Source: Corythucha ciliata (taxonomy: Eukaryota > Arthropoda > Insecta > Hemiptera > Tingidae). From it: a DNA stretch of 64,000 nt. Shown piece by piece: positions 32,837-45,839 of this stretch. Location: contig CM075941.1 of the NCBI GenBank assembly GCA_038030265.1, forward strand, positions 19,406,001 through 19,470,000, written 5' to 3'. The translations under genes and the position numbers were made by a program. Position 1 is the stretch's first letter, and each line of letters starts with the position of its first letter. Below the pieces are notes generated by a model. It was not told where the DNA came from and ran no database searches. It worked only from the letters and a program-made list of their open reading frames with translations.

Positions 32837-35099
32837 GCAACAAAGTGATAATAATTCCCGGTTTTACTTAATAAGCGCGCATTACCCGTTCCGAACTTCA
32901 CTACACTACAATGTTCAGGTTAACAGCACAGAAAAGTGCTATCTTGACTAACAGGTTTAATTTCAATTTTCGAAATGCTAACAGGTGGAAGTAATTGCGT
33001 GCATGTGCGTACAGATTTTGATGCCAGGTCAGTAAAAAGGAAAAATGGGAAACCGGCAGGACCCAAAACCCTAATGTTCATCGTTCGCCGGTTCATATTT
33101 TTGTTAATTATGAATAAAAAACAAAGGGAAATAGCCGAGAGTATGGTTTTCAAGGATATTTGCTTAATAACGATAAAAATGACTAGGATATGTCAAAAAC
33201 CTCAAAGTAGAAAGCAGGATTTTCTTTAAATTTTCAAGGACTTTTTATGACACCCACCCGTTCTTCACGCTAAGCTTCCCATCGTGGCAACTAGACACAA
33301 TACGCTTTTAATAAAAAATTATTAAACTTTTACCCGACAGTTATTAAATTAAACACTGTCGACCAGTCATAAAACACTAATCACTGGAAAAATCACATTT
33401 TCCCCCGGACCACACACAAACGTCACCGTCAGATTTCGAAACAAAATAAAAGGGAACAGAGCCGTTGGCACCCTCTCCTCCACACGTCCACAAAGACCGG
33501 TAACACACTGGCAGCACCAAAAAGTTTTCAACTTCCACCGGCGCGAGTTTGTTGCGGCCCCCTCGAACCCTCCGCACTCCCCGTAATACAGAAAAAGAAA
33601 GAGGGTGACGAGCGGTGGGAATGATGAAATGACGAAGAGGAGGGAAAGAGACTTTTTGTCTGGTCTTATCGTTTAAACTGCCTTTATAGAGGAATAAAAA
33701 GCTACTTGAGACGAATCACGATCTTAAAAAAATAGTGAACATGAAACTAGCTACTCAAAACCTTTGGTAATTTTAGCCGTAAATATAGTTTGGAATCACT
33801 TTTTTTTTGTTTAAATAGAACGCACTCCTCTTCACCTAGAGCTAATAGTAAGACCGTTGTGTCAACAAAGGAACATTGTAAACAAACGTCCATACACTAA
33901 AGATTGATGTTACCAAACGGTTTTATTTTGAGCTTCCAAATTAAAAATCAAGGAAACTAGAAAAACTGGTAAGAACCATAAATAGTATCACCGGATAATC
34001 CGCACGTTTTGTTTTCTATAACGGTTAATTGCAAGTCTAATAAGCCCAAGATGCCTATAAAAGTCACCATTAACCACACGATCCTTGTACGTTTTTATAT
34101 ACCTCCCGTTTCACAGAATGACTTCGATTTACCATTTGAAAGCTACACATAAACTTCTATACTCTTCCAGACGACTAGAGAAGAATTCCAAGAACTTTTA
34201 GATGAATATATGAAACGAGAGGAATAACCAGTAATTCTAGACTAAACCAACTAAAATCTATTTTCTCATTAGATGTGAACTTTACTGTGGGGGTAGCATT
34301 GGATGAAATTGCCTTAGAACTTAGAGAGAAACCATCATTAGCAGCGGTGCATGCTTAGGGGCACAAAAGGAACAGTCGTGTGCTTGTTGTGAGGAGTTTT
34401 GGTATTTCCATTATAGGGGCTCCACATACTGGAAAAGTAAAGTTCTAATGAAGAACTAATATAATTATGCATGTATAACGCATTTTTTTTTTACCGGCTT
34501 TTCCAAAAGCCTACTGGAAAAATTAAAGATATTGATTCATTTTTAGGCGAACCTTGTATTTTTAGTAATTTTGTTAAAAGTTCAAATTTAGGTGCGATTG
34601 ATGTGATAGACACTACAGTGCGGGGATGGAGACAAAGTCATGACTAGAAGATGCTTTTATGTTCCCTATAAAATAGGAAAAGTGAATACGGAAAAAGTTA
34701 CCGTTTAACGCCCCCTACCACACCCCACCGGTCCAACTAACTCCACATCTCTTCAGCCGCGTCGCTCAGATGCTGCGTGAAAGAAACCGCGCGTTGAGGT
34801 CCTCTTTACGAAGCACTGCCCCGCGGGGCCCCCTTAACATCAAATTGCAGACCAGTGCCCCTCAAGAGCTCATGGACCGCCAATTTTCATCCCCGAAACG
34901 CATTATTCGGTTAATAAAATATTTTGGGTGAGATCCAACCAATACCCAACCAATCGGTCGGTTGCGGCGTATAGTCTGCGTGAATTCAGCGCTTTTGTAA
35001 GGAAGAGAGTGAGTCGATCGTAAAGGGCCTTCAAGTGAGAAACCATAAAAGCGAAAGTCCTGAGATTACGGTGGAAATTCGCAGGGTTGTATAATAAAA
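32837..35099. other. gene-free stretch with one candidate TATA unit
   Basis: TATAAAAG at 34056-34063 precedes short open stretches. One, 34171-34227, starts after an acceptor-like CTCTTCCAG and encodes TTREEFQELLDEYMKREE before a stop; a single-exon reading from the ATG at 34121 gives 27 residues. Further open stretches at about 34270-34356 and 34490-34650 are coding-like in composition, but I could not join them into a gene. A GC-rich patch lies at 34715-34900. Confidence 0.2.
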
Positions 35100-35225
35100 A
35101 AGACTAATTTCGCTGTGTTGGGTCATTCAAAAAACAAAAGCTCTTGAAAGAACCATTCTTGCGGATTTGACTCTGAATGAAACCATCTTCACGGGTCTCG
35201 CTCTTCAAAAAACAATTTTGCTTTA
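35100..35225 (+). repeat. short family B block
   Basis: About four units with CTCTTCAAAAAACAATTTTGC and GCGGATTTGACTC patterns. Confidence 0.55.
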
Positions 35226-35344
35226 TAATGCCAAGGTGTTCACTGGGCCCGAGAAAAATTTGACGCATTCGTACTTCAGGGCTGTCAATTGAGGGGCCAC
35301 CATCCCCGGGAAAATTCGTGCGGTCCCTGGAAACGTGCGCAAGT

Positions 35345-36990
35345 TTTTAGGGCGCGATTAGCCAGTTAGGCCTTTTTTTCGATGCAGCAAGTCAGATTAG
35401 GCATTTTATTGATATTAGTCATCAGTTACGCCATCTGCAAGTGATCAACTCAGATATTTTGAAGTGCACGAATCGCCAGCAGTTCAGCCATTTTCAAGGC
35501 GCAAAGGCTTCAGTTTGGCGTGATCAGCCAGTCAAGCAATTGCACAGCTTGAGAGTGGTCAGTATATCCAGTCCTTAGGGTGCGTGTGCGGGCTCGATCA
35601 GTTGGTAAGGTGGTGACGGCTCATGTTCGGTGCGCGAACGCCATGTTTGGCCATTTTTTTGAAGCAGAGAGTCATTTTGCTGGCGCGAATCGCCATTAAC
35701 ACCACCTGTAGCCTCTATAGGGCGCTAATGATCAGTTTGGCCATTTTTAGAGCGTGAATAGAGCCAGTTTTACTATTTTTAAAGCATGCATCGTCAATTT
35801 GGACATTCCAAACCGTGAAGGCTCAGTTTGGTGATTTTTGACGCGCTATCATTGTCTTTTTGCCATTTTCAGGACAGGAACCCTCTGTTTAGGCCTTTGA
35901 AAGCGCGAATCACCATACCAGTTTTAGGCTACAATTATTTATACATAGAATCAATTTTGTCAATTTGAGGGGTTGAATAGCCAGTATGGCCATTTCTAGG
36001 GCGAGAACTGTCAGTGTGTTATTTTCAGAGCACGAAGCGTCAGTTTGGAAATTTTAGGTTCCACATGTCCAGTTATGCCATTTTTAGAGCGGTAATTGCC
36101 AATTTAGCCACTTCCAAGGTGAGAATAACGGTCAGTTTGGCCATTTTCAGGGAAAGAATCGTCTGTTTGTGTAGTTTCAAGGCACAGATTGTCAGTTTAT
36201 CTTTTTTTTAGAGCACATTTCTGGCTCTAAACTGATGGCAGTCAAGTTTTGCCGATTTTATGGCAAATGGGTTTGGTTATTTCTAGGCGCCAATTTTTAG
36301 TCAGTTTTCCCCTTTATAGCACTTCAGTGAATAGTCAAGCCTAGGCGATAACGGGTTGTTTGAGCACTTCCTGCGTGCGAATGGTCGATTTTGCTATTTT
36401 TGGAGCAGGCATCACCCATTCAGGCATTTTCAAGAAGAAAATTGTCAGTTTGGACAGTCCCAACCTTTAGAGTGTATTTACGTAACCCCGCAACGTCCCG
36501 CCTTTTATCATGCAGGCGATAACTCGGCATAAGTTCTCGTGCCCCCTGCCCCCTTCTACCGCGATGCTGACAATTTTTTAAGCCTTACGTCCGATTTGGC
36601 TCTTTTTAGACCACGAATCGTCAGTTCAGCAATGATCAAGTTGAGAATGGATAGATTGGCCATATTTGGAGCGCGAATACTTGGCTTTTGCCAAGTATGG
36701 ATGGCCAGATGGCCATGGATGGACATTTGTATGGCCATTCAGGACATCTGTATAGGCATTTTCATGGGACGAATAGTCAAGTTAACCCAATTTTAGAGCG
36801 CATACAGTCACTATTGACAATTTTATGGTGTGAATAGCCAGTTTGGCTATTATCAGGGCCCAAATCGTCAGTTTATTAGAGCGCGAATAGTCAATTTTGT
36901 CGTTTCTTGGGCGCGAATAGTCCACCAAGCCGAGGCGCGAATGGTCACTTTGGCCATTTCGGGCACAGCCATTTGGCCGTGTTTGAGCTC
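35345..36990 (-). repeat. family A array, reverse
   Basis: Units read GGCGCGAATAGTCAGTTTGG then CCATTTTTAGA on the plus strand, the reverse complement of the 2.1-3.6 kb array. About 45 diverged copies, with a non-repeat interruption near 36480-36560. Frames at 36014-36211 and 36539-36796 are inside the array. Confidence 0.85.
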
Positions 36991-38792
36991 AAAATTATTC
37001 TAGAATCCTAAAATTGTCCCCATCATGGACGAAAACTCCCCCCTGTAAAGGCAACGTTACGCGGTAGATGTGGGGCGAGCTACGGAGCTACACTATGTTC
37101 GAATTCGAACACACGAGGAAGTTCAAGTCACGATATAATGAACATTTTAGGAGGTTGAACTCGTCATTTTTCGCTCAAATCAAATGTCATGGGAATGGGA
37201 ATAAAACGCAAATTCTCACATCCGTCAATCAAGGGAGCTGTATTAACAAATTAGAAAAATTGTTCAGATAGAGAATATTTCAAGAATTCTGCCCTATAAT
37301 ACTCGAAGGAAACGAATGATGTTCGCCCCAACTCGCTCGGACGTGATTACGTCCAATCTAAAGTTGAGAGAGGCGTCCCGATTGAGATTTATCTTCTGTG
37401 TAATGGCGTGATGTTCCACAAGTTTTCTTTTTTGGACAGCAGCTCCTCCTCCCCTTCACCGCGAATAGTTTTTAACGGAGCAAGCATTTATTAGGTAATA
37501 ATTTGTTAAGTTAGTTCGATTCCAGTATTTCTTGTTTTTCTCAGAGTATTTATACAGTTAAAAATGACCTCAGGGTAGGTCGATACAGGTCCTGTTTGAA
37601 ATAAATACATAAAATCGACGGAGAGACAAAACCACTTTAACACTTTAATCCTAATGGAATTGAATTTCTCCACTACATCGCCCTCTTAAAACTCTTTACG
37701 AGTATTAACAGCCATAAAACTCTTAAATGTTCGCGGTTACGGTTGAAACCCTCAAAAAAAAGATAAGTTTAATTTTTTATGTATATGAATATGTAGGTAT
37801 CTATACTTCTTTTTTTACTTTCATGTTTTCATAAAGAACTCAAAAGCACCCACTTTATATCAATAATGACAAAATTAACGCCTCTTCAAGAATAGTTCCC
37901 TCTTCATCACTGGCTAGAGACGCTACAATATTCTGTTCTCCAACGCTTCAATTCAGAAATAGCGAACCTGCTGTGCTTGAAGCGATATAGAGAACTTTGC
38001 CACGACATTACTAACCCACTCAAGTAAATTTACCGACTGCATAAGAACCGGTCCTGAAACTTGAACGCATCATACTCTCAGTGATTGTGTTGGAACAAGG
38101 TAATTAGCCATTGAAAAAAAAGGAAACAGAAAAAAAAGTTCAGCCGGCCTGGAATCTTTAGAACGTCAACGCACAGAAAAAGTAAGGCGAAAGAAATAAA
38201 ATAGGTTCCATTACCGTTGTCTTTTAATACATAACTCTCTATTGACCTTCCCTTAAAAGAGTGTGAAAGCAATCGCAGTTTTTCCCTTCGTTCTTTGAAT
38301 TCAGGTGTAGGAATTCAAGCCGGACACTACAAAGTCAAGAGGCTTCTTATTGCTCCATGCACGAATAGAGGAAATGGAACGATCCCATTGAAAAAAAAGA
38401 AGTGCAGGGCATGGAATTAGATGTTTACTTTTGTCATTCTGTACGAATGCACGATGGACCAATTTTTAAGGAATATGATTTAATGTGTGGTTAGACTGGA
38501 AATAATTTAAGGTGCGTTTACAGCAAAATGTCCTGCGACACTTATTGCCTGAAATTTAGTGTCAGACACTTTCCTTGGTATAAACACAAACTTCCAGAAA
38601 TTTTAATAAATAAAAATTTAAACATAACCAAGCAGTCCAATTTTCTGTACAAAACGTTGATGAAACCATTCCAGAAAATGGTTACTTGAAAGGAAATTAT
38701 AGCCCGAACAGCCGAACATTTGGATACAAAATTATTGATTTTCTCTCCAAAATAAACAAGAAAAATCATAATTTTGTGGTTTGAACACAAAA
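36991..38792. other. gene-free stretch
   Basis: No supported gene, RNA or element end; short frames only. Confidence 0.35.
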
Positions 38793-38927
38793 GGTCCGTT
38801 CCATTGTTTTGCACTAGCTACACTAGTGTAGAAAACCATGTGATATCCTTGACTTATTCTGAAGAACTGAATGAAACCAGATGATTTTCTACAAAAGTGT
38901 AGCACTCGCGAAACAATGGAACGGACC
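38793..38927. mobile_element. foldback MITE GGTCCGTTCCATTG family, copy 1
   Basis: Ends GGTCCGTTCCATTGTTTYGC in inverted orientation. The arms include AGTGTAGAAAA(C/T)CAT against its complement. Right flank TAA and left flank AAA suggest a TAA duplication with one change. A partial second copy lies at 40375. Confidence 0.8.
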
Positions 38928-39518
38928 TAAAATTGTTTTAACCCCTAGCAACCCTTAAACGGACATTAGGTGTGTTGTGAAGCTCAACACTTGCTCAGCA
39001 CTTGAAGCAGTATCTAAAACTCCTAATAGAGCTCAGTGCTGGACAAGTGCTTAGCCATGTGATGAAGCACGTCTTATTCTCGGTGCTTAGGTACCCGATA
39101 GCCCGTCAAGAAGAATATGAAACCGCGGCCAGCGCTCTCGCATTCGATAACTTGCAACTTATCTTCCCTCTACTTTCATTGCCGAAATGGTTGTCCCACT
39201 GATCAACAAAAACAAGTGTTGTTATCAAACCGAAATTTAATGAAAGGGGTAAGGAATCATTGCTAGAGGGGCTGATCACAGGAGGGCGAGATCCACGTCT
39301 AACTTGACGGGCTATAACAGCTTCAATCGCGCTGAAACTTTTTATTCCGCCTAATAGTAAAATTTAACATTAAATTTTTAAAATTGTGATAAGATAGAAA
39401 TTTATGAGAAAAACCTCCGCACTAACACCTCAATAAGTTTCATCAAGCGGCTTCAGCTTGTTTTTAGGCGCTTGAAGAAAGGGCTAAGTTTTACAACACA
39501 ACCGTTGTCGGTCCGGCC

Positions 39519-39777
39519 CAAGGTGACTAAACTTTCTACACATAGGTGCCGAAGATCTTCGGTCATTACTGTCCTTCACCTACGTCTCGAGCAGTCCCGA
39601 ACCCAGTACATTATTAATTGTTGAATTGGGTTGTGATTTTTGAGAATTCATAAACTTCAATTTCAAAATTAACTTGCTCTAGGGTGAGCAATCGGGAGTA
39701 AAGGACTGCTGGGGACGTCAGTCCCCACTCCTCCACTGGAAAATCTGCGGCACCTATAGAAGCGTTTAGTCACCTTG
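39519..39777. mobile_element. inverted-repeat element CAAGGTGACTAAAC family, copy 1 (259 bp)
   Basis: Ends CAAGGTGACTAAAC in both orientations. The interior contains CACCTACGTC, CCAGTACATTATTAATTGTT and TCATAAACTTCAATTTCAAA, shared with copy 2 at 62529. Flanks GTCCGGCC (39511-39518) and GTCCGGTC (39778-39785) form an 8-bp duplication with one mismatch. Confidence 0.85.
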
Positions 39778-40207
39778 GTCCGGTCATAAATTGCCAATTT
39801 AAGGCAACTAATAACCTAAACGACGCCGAAAACTGTTAAGTAACCACTGAAATATGGTCATTTGAACATGTAATCGCCCAAATGATTGATCCAAGGCTTG
39901 TGTCGTTTTTTTAAAATTTAGCTTTAGCTATGACTACCGTTTTTACTCCATTTTAGCAGTGAATAGGAGATTTTTACTCAATTTCGGACGTTTATTCGCT
40001 CTTTGTCTCGATTTAGCCACGAATCGGCTCTTGGTCTTAATTTTAGCCTCGAATTAGCGCTTTTTCTCATTTTCGCAGCGATTTAGCGATGTCTACCCAT
40101 TTAATCAGGAACTAGCGTTCTTTTTTCAACTTCAGCAGTGAATCATAGCGATGTCTAAACAATTTATAGATACGAATTCGTAAGTTCGTAAGTTTAGCTC
40201 CGAATTA

Positions 40208-40355
40208 GGCCCGTATGCCAAGTCGTTCTTCGAATTTTCCTCAACCTCAAAGCTCCCACCCAAACTGGAAAAATTATAAAATAACATGTGATTCTACAGT
40301 TTGTGAGGTAGGTTGGAGTCGAGGAAATTTCGAGGAACGACCTAGCATACGGGCC
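40208..40355. mobile_element. foldback MITE GGCCCGTATGCYAGGTCG, TTA duplication
   Basis: Left end GGCCCGTATGCCAAGTCG and reversed right end GGCCCGTATGCTAGGTCG, flanked by TTA at 40205-40207 and 40356-40358; 148 bp. Confidence 0.8.
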
Positions 40356-40374
40356 TTAGTGACTTTTTCACATT

Positions 40375-40478
40375 AGGTCCGTCCCATTGTTTCGCGAGTG
40401 CTACACTTTTGAAGAATAAGTAAATGAAATCACATGGTTTTCTACACTAGTGTAGCTAGTGCAAAACAATGAAGTCAT
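40375..40478. mobile_element. foldback MITE GGTCCGTTCCATTG family, copy 2, right end decayed
   Basis: The left end GGTCCGTCCCATTGTTTCGC and the centre CATGGTTTTCTACACTAGTG match copy 1 in reverse. The right end stops at CAATGAA, lacking the final ten bases. Confidence 0.7.
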
Positions 40479-40694
40479 GAATTAGCGCTTTTTCCATTCT
40501 ACCAGCGAATTAACGATTTTCCTCCATTTTTGCAGTGAATTAGTGGATTTTCCCCGATTGTTGCTGTGAATTCGGGATTTTTCTAAATTTTAGCAGTGCA
40601 TGTGCGATGTACGTATTCACATATTGCTAAGAATTCGCTTGTTTCTCAATTTTAGCCGCGGATTAATGTTTTTTCTCAATATCAGCCACGAAAT

Positions 40695-40987
40695 TAGAGA
40701 ACCTTTAGAACCCAGGTACGGAAACACGGCGATAACCGCCATATTTGGTCCCTCCGCCTTTTTATCGCTTGTGAAGTCACTCCATTTAATAATAATAATG
40801 AAAAATAGGAATGAAGCTGTTAAAAAAAAAAAAAAAAATCAGATGGTGTGAGTTTTGAGAACTGAATAGAGACAATCAATAGACGTGTGGAAGAGAAAAC
40901 ACTTATCAAGACCCGAGTGATAGCGACCGGAGGGACCAAATATGGCGGTTATCGCGTGTTTCCGTACTCGGGTTATAAGTAGCCTTA
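40695..40987. mobile_element. inverted-repeat element with 7-bp duplication, copy A (293 bp)
   Basis: Starts TAGAGAACCTTTAGAACCC and ends, reversed, TAAGGCTACTTATAACCC. Inner arms carry CGGAAACACG and CCATATTTGGTCCCTC in inverted pairs. Flanks ACGAAAT at 40688-40694 and 40988-40994. The interior differs from copies B and C. Confidence 0.85.
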
Positions 40988-41412
40988 ACGAAATTGCCAC
41001 CAGAAGCCGCGAATTCGTGTTTTCTCGATTTTAGAATTAGTGCTTTTTCTTAATTTTGGTTGCGAATAAGTGATTTTTCACATTTAACCGTGAATTAGCG
41101 CTTCTCCCAAATTAAATAAGTGAATTTGCACTTTTTATTTACGACGTTCACATTAGCCACAATCTCAACAGTTATCAAGTTTTTAAACCCATTTAGCAGC
41201 GAATTAGCGCTGTTTCTCAATTTCAGCCGCAAATTATTAGCGACATATTCACATTTAGCGGCGAAATATCGCTTTTTCGTCCGTTTTAGCGCTGCATCTC
41301 TACTTCTACTCCATTCACAGTCGCTAGAGCTGCCTTATCACTATTCTAGCAGCAAATAGCGCTTTTCCTAGAATTTAGTCGCGAATTAGCGCTTTTTTCA
41401 ATTTTCAAACCA

Positions 41413-42355
41413 CAAAATGACAGTACATAATTACAAAATCGCCCAGATGACATGACGTTCTAAGTTCAAAATGAACTCACCAACAGAAAACAGAAAGCCA
41501 TCAGAATCACTCAAACCATAGAAATCTCCGAGCACAAAACGATGGAACCGCTCAAGACTCTAAATAACCACAAGAAGCACAAACCAAAAAAAGATTCCTT
41601 CACTCCCCAGAATGTTTGACAGCCGCTATTCTTGAGTATAAAATTAATGAGCGTTGTAATGATTTTGTCCTTCAGATGGAATGGACAAGAATATATTTAT
41701 TATGCCATTCGGTGAAAATTACATGCAGATTGACCCTAAAAAGAAAAACATGCTGGGAAATTTCAGATTGGCTTATTTATCAGATCGGATAATCCAGGTT
41801 GGCCCTTGTGTTTAAATAGTGCAGATTGACCCTTGCCTTTGGTGTCGATATGTACAACCCCCCCCCCCCTCATCACAAACCATATACCTACTTATATTAT
41901 GTATATCTCCGGACGAAGAGCCTCGGCCTCGGCTATCTGGCAACCCGTTACACCAAAGAGGCTTGAGGCTCTATTAAAGCCCTTCGCCCTCCCCGATACG
42001 GGACAAACGATTTCGAGGGTGGGGCCGTGAGTACGAGGAATGCATCCTTCAAAGAATTTTTATTTACTACAATTATTCAGCTTTGATAAAGTTAGTCCCA
42101 CTGTCACAAAATAGAACAATTCGGTCACCATTATCGTTTCGAAACAATAGGAAAACCCAAATCGAGAGGAAAAAAAAAATATAAAAGACGCTTCGAGCAT
42201 ACTAATTAGGATAATAAACGATCCGGCTCAGTCTACCACTAACAATGTCAAAGCTTGGGTAACTCTTGCCGTGAAGACTCAAAACGTCCGGCACTAAAAC
42301 GTTTCAAAACACATACAATTTAAAAGGCAACCGATTCACTCTCAATCACAAGCAA
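41413..42355. other. gene-free stretch upstream of tRNA-Gln
   Basis: A C run lies near 41861-41871. TATAAAAG at 42180-42187 is followed by ATGTCAAAGCTTGG|GTAACT (a possible tiny first exon), but nothing downstream supports it. Confidence 0.25.
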
Positions 42356-42427
42356 GGTCCCATGGTGTAATGGTTAGCACTCTGGACTCTGAATCCAGCG
42401 ATCCGAGTTCAAATCTCGGTGGGACCT
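42356..42427 (+). tRNA. tRNA-Gln(CTG)
   Basis: 72 bases. The acceptor GGTCCCA/TGGGACC pairs perfectly with discriminator T. D-arm TGGTGTAATGGTTAGCA, anticodon stem CTGGA/TCCAG with loop CTCTGAA (anticodon CTG), T-arm CCGAG-TTCAAAT-CTCGG. A T9 pol III terminator follows at 42432-42440. It looks functional. Confidence 0.95.
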
Positions 42428-42440
42428 AAACTTTTTTTTT

Positions 42441-44579
42441 ACGAGAAATTCAATCGTTACATATCGTGCAGCGTTAGTTTTAGTACGGGAGGACCACGAA
42501 TGTAAAATTATGGGAATGTAACACAAGTTTTCGTTAATTGGGTGAATTATCAGTCAAATCTGACTCCTTCAAATAGAATATTCCCCTTCTCCAACATCGA
42601 ATATCAAACAAAGTTCGGACTTTTTGCGGCTATCCTTTGTTATCATTTGAAAAATAAATTCTCGCGTTTTGTCTCTTACTAAAAAAAAACACGAAGGCGT
42701 TATTTTCTTTTACTAAAATTGCCCCACGATCCGCTTGAAACGTGATGTAAATCTTGAAGCTCTCACTTCTCCCTCCCCTAAAAGAACACTTGAAAGCTGC
42801 AGCGTAAAAAAAAGGGTAGGAAGGATAAAAAAGGTAATTAGAATGAACCTCCCTAGAGCCTGGGCAGTTGACCTCTTGAGTATGTGAACTCGAAAAAAAG
42901 AAGAAATGAAAAAGAACTCAACTCTTGATGATACAACAAAAAAGTGAATGTTTGGTCAAGTCCGAATTGGCGCGATGCGACCGCACGAGAAAAAGCTGAA
43001 AAACGTTAAGAATTTGGTGCGAGTTAAAAAGGGGCAAAAATTGTTTGCTGTTAGGTGTCCTATTGTACGGGGCCTCTCCACAATTTGGCCCCGAGGTGAA
43101 ATATACGTAAATATGATTGTATGCCCATTTTCCTCAGAATATTTCTCTCGAGTAAATTTATGCGAAGATGACCTTATATCTTTCATCTTCCTCACACTCT
43201 TTTTTTGTTTATTGAATTCTCTTCATCTCGAGAGCCTCAAAAGCCCGTGAACCCGCGTCCGCAAGATGGGAAAGTAAATTTGACTTCCCCTGACAATCAA
43301 CCGCCCCCACTCTATAAAACCATACACGCTCCACAAAAGCCCCACAGCCAAGAATCCATTCCCGTCGAAACTCTCACAGCGCACGATACTGAAGGGGAAG
43401 GCAAGGTATACAGTCACGGGGGTCGGTGGACCAATCTCATGACTTGGCAATCCCTTTAAAAAAAAAAAAAAAAAGTTTGAGCAGGTTGAGTTCAGTTTTT
43501 TAAAATGTTTTTAAGACAAAAAGCTCGTCCTCTAGCTTATTGATCTTCGAAAACGTAACGAATGCACACCTAAAATTTAATTAACTGGACGTCACAGTTG
43601 AGTGAACAGACTTGTCCCTCCTGAAAAGAAAACAAAAAAACTACCCAGTGTGAAATACGCTAAGGAAGTACGTGATTTAAATACACCTCGGTACTCGAGC
43701 ACGATATGAAGTTACTGTTTTTTGGGGGGGAGGGGGGCTTTTTTAAAGTGTTTGTAAACTGCAGACAGGTCCACCGATGTTATTTCCGTGAATGGGAAAA
43801 TGGCATATTTCCAAACTTTCCCCCCTCTCGTTAACCAAACTAGAGAGTTTTATACCCCTTACCACACATCATTGTCGGTAGTAGATAAGAAATGTGTAGG
43901 CCGAGTTTTAATGCTGCAGGAGTTTTGGCTGCAATAGGAGAATTTGAAGAAAGTTTATCGTCTGTTTAGGTATTAAAAGATCAATGTTCGGTTTGTTTTA
44001 TGAATAATTCAGACGACGATATGTGTGCATATCAAGTTATCACAGATTCGAGAAAGAGGGATCCCTCCATTTCTTTTCTGTGCTCACCGATAGGAGCATA
44101 ATGCCTCTAATAGAATTTCAAAGAGAAATGTGAGAACAGCGGGATCTTTCCAGACGTTAACGCCAGTCTGAGATTCCGTAGGAACGTATTTATAACGGGG
44201 AATGTATATACCTATAAGTAAGAAACTTTCTGTATGAACGAATCGAATGCAGAACAATGGAAACGATCTAACGCCCCCCCCCCTCCCTTATTTCCAAGAG
44301 GTAGAACACAATTGATCATGATTGTGGAACGGCAAAAACTTAGTCAATACTGTGATGCCTGTACATACCACTCTTCATATAACACAAAGAGGCGGAGAGA
44401 AATAAAATGATCCACTCACCTGAAACAAAATAAAAATAAAAATGTTATTCGATGGGGCTTGGATTAGTCCGGAATTTTAAGTCAGCAGTGCTTTAAAATT
44501 AGGAATAGAACTTTACATCGTATACATACACAAAAGCATACGCATATGCATGAAATTTAGATTATGATGGTAGTCTCCA
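42441..44579. other. gene-free stretch
   Basis: Overlapping frames on both strands at 42948-43459 have no motif. Homopolymers lie at 43458-43474 (A) and 43720-43737 (G). No RNA gene or clear element end seen. Confidence 0.3.
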
Positions 44580-45595
44580 CTAAGTTAATTTCAACTCCCT
44601 CTCATTTCGCGATTTTGGCACATTCAGAAACAACTTTCGTGGGCTTAGCTATTTCTAAATCAAATTTATTTCGAAGAATCCGGTTTTCGCGATTATGGAT
44701 TTTTCCACGAGGTTTGTTATTTCAAAAACGATTTTGGCTTGTTTAAAACAACAACATCGTGATTTTGGCTTTTTCACCCTATTCGCCTATTTCATAATTC
44801 GGGCAGCGCTGTCGTTGGCCACTTGGGAACCAGCTCACGTGGGCAGTCTTCTACTAGTTTCTAATGGAAATCACCCACAACTACATGTTTCCCAAAAAGG
44901 CCAACTGCAGCGCTGCCTGAATTATGATCAAGGCGAATAGCTACAAGATTTGGCGAATACAAAACCAAATGTCGTGAAACTGGCTCCCTACTTTACCTAA
45001 TGTCACGAGTTTTCGCGCATTCAGAGTCTCTGTTTCTGAATCAGAAACAAGTTTCGTTCCCACGCTGGTTTTTGCCCATTCAAAATTTAAAAATTTTTGC
45101 AAATCTGGATTTTTCCAAAACCAAATTTCACGAGATTTGCTTTTTAAAAAACGAATTTGAATTGTCTAAAAACCCTATTTCAATGCCAAACCTCAATTCA
45201 AAGGGGTTTACAATTCCAAAAACGAAATATCGTGATTAGGCTCTTTCATCCCAAATTTAGACGATTTCCGCTCATTTAACAACAAATGTCGTGAAATGGG
45301 CAACTTCAAAACCAAATTTCACTGATTTTTGCTCATTCGGAACCTACATTTGTGATTCTGGCTCTTTTCAAAACCAAACTCACGGATTTGCCTCATTCAA
45401 ACTCATATGTTTCATGATTTCGCCTATTTCACCCCAAATTTAGCAAATTTTCGCTCACTCAAAACCAAAAGTCGTATTTGGTTGAACTTTCAGAAACAAA
45501 GGTGGTTTTGGCTTTGTCAAAGCCTTTCGCCGGTTTTTAGCTCTTTCACTACTGGCTTTTTTTATACGAGGATACAATTTTGCGAAATATAATTC
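44580..45595 (+). repeat. family B array, forward, third large locus
   Basis: AAAACCAAATTTCGTGATTT, TGGCTCTTTC units on both sides of an inserted foldback element (44779-44940). Frames at 44564-44746, 44695-44940, 45000-45239 and 45407-45592 follow the repeat period. Confidence 0.75.
44779..44940. mobile_element. foldback element with TA-type ends, ~160 bp
   Basis: Left arm CTATTCGCCTATTTCATAAT and reversed right arm CTATTCGCCTTGATCATAAT; both continue with TTC(G/A)GGCAGCGCT. The ends are compatible with a TA duplication (mariner-like), but this is ambiguous. Confidence 0.65.
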
Positions 45596-45694
45596 TTCCG
45601 TAGCCTTTTTTTAAAATGAGCGTGGACCCTGGTAAAAAACTGGTCCGGACTTCGCCCACAGCCTGACGAATATAGCCGTGTGAAACACTCAGGG

Positions 45695-45814
45695 GCGGAA
45701 GTACGAAGGGGTGTTACATGAAATAACACGAGTGGTATTATCCACGTGACAGCCATATTCATTGTGATATGATAACGCCTTGTTAAAATTATAACACCGC
45801 TTCGTACTTAACCC
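45695..45814. mobile_element. small foldback element, ~120 bp
   Basis: GGAAGTACGAAGGGGTGTTA at the left and reversed TTAAGTACGAAGCGGTGTTA at the right. No clear duplication read. Confidence 0.55.
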
Positions 45815-45839
45815 CCCCTTGGTAAATATTTGTGAGTAT

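Larger units (their letters stand above)
39935..41412 (-). repeat. family C array, reverse, split by three foldback elements
   Basis: GCGAATTAGCGCTTTTTCTC then AATTTTAGCC units run at about 39935-40200, 40480-40690 and 40995-41412. Elements at 40208, 40375 and 40695 interrupt them, so the array is older than these insertions. Confidence 0.8.
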
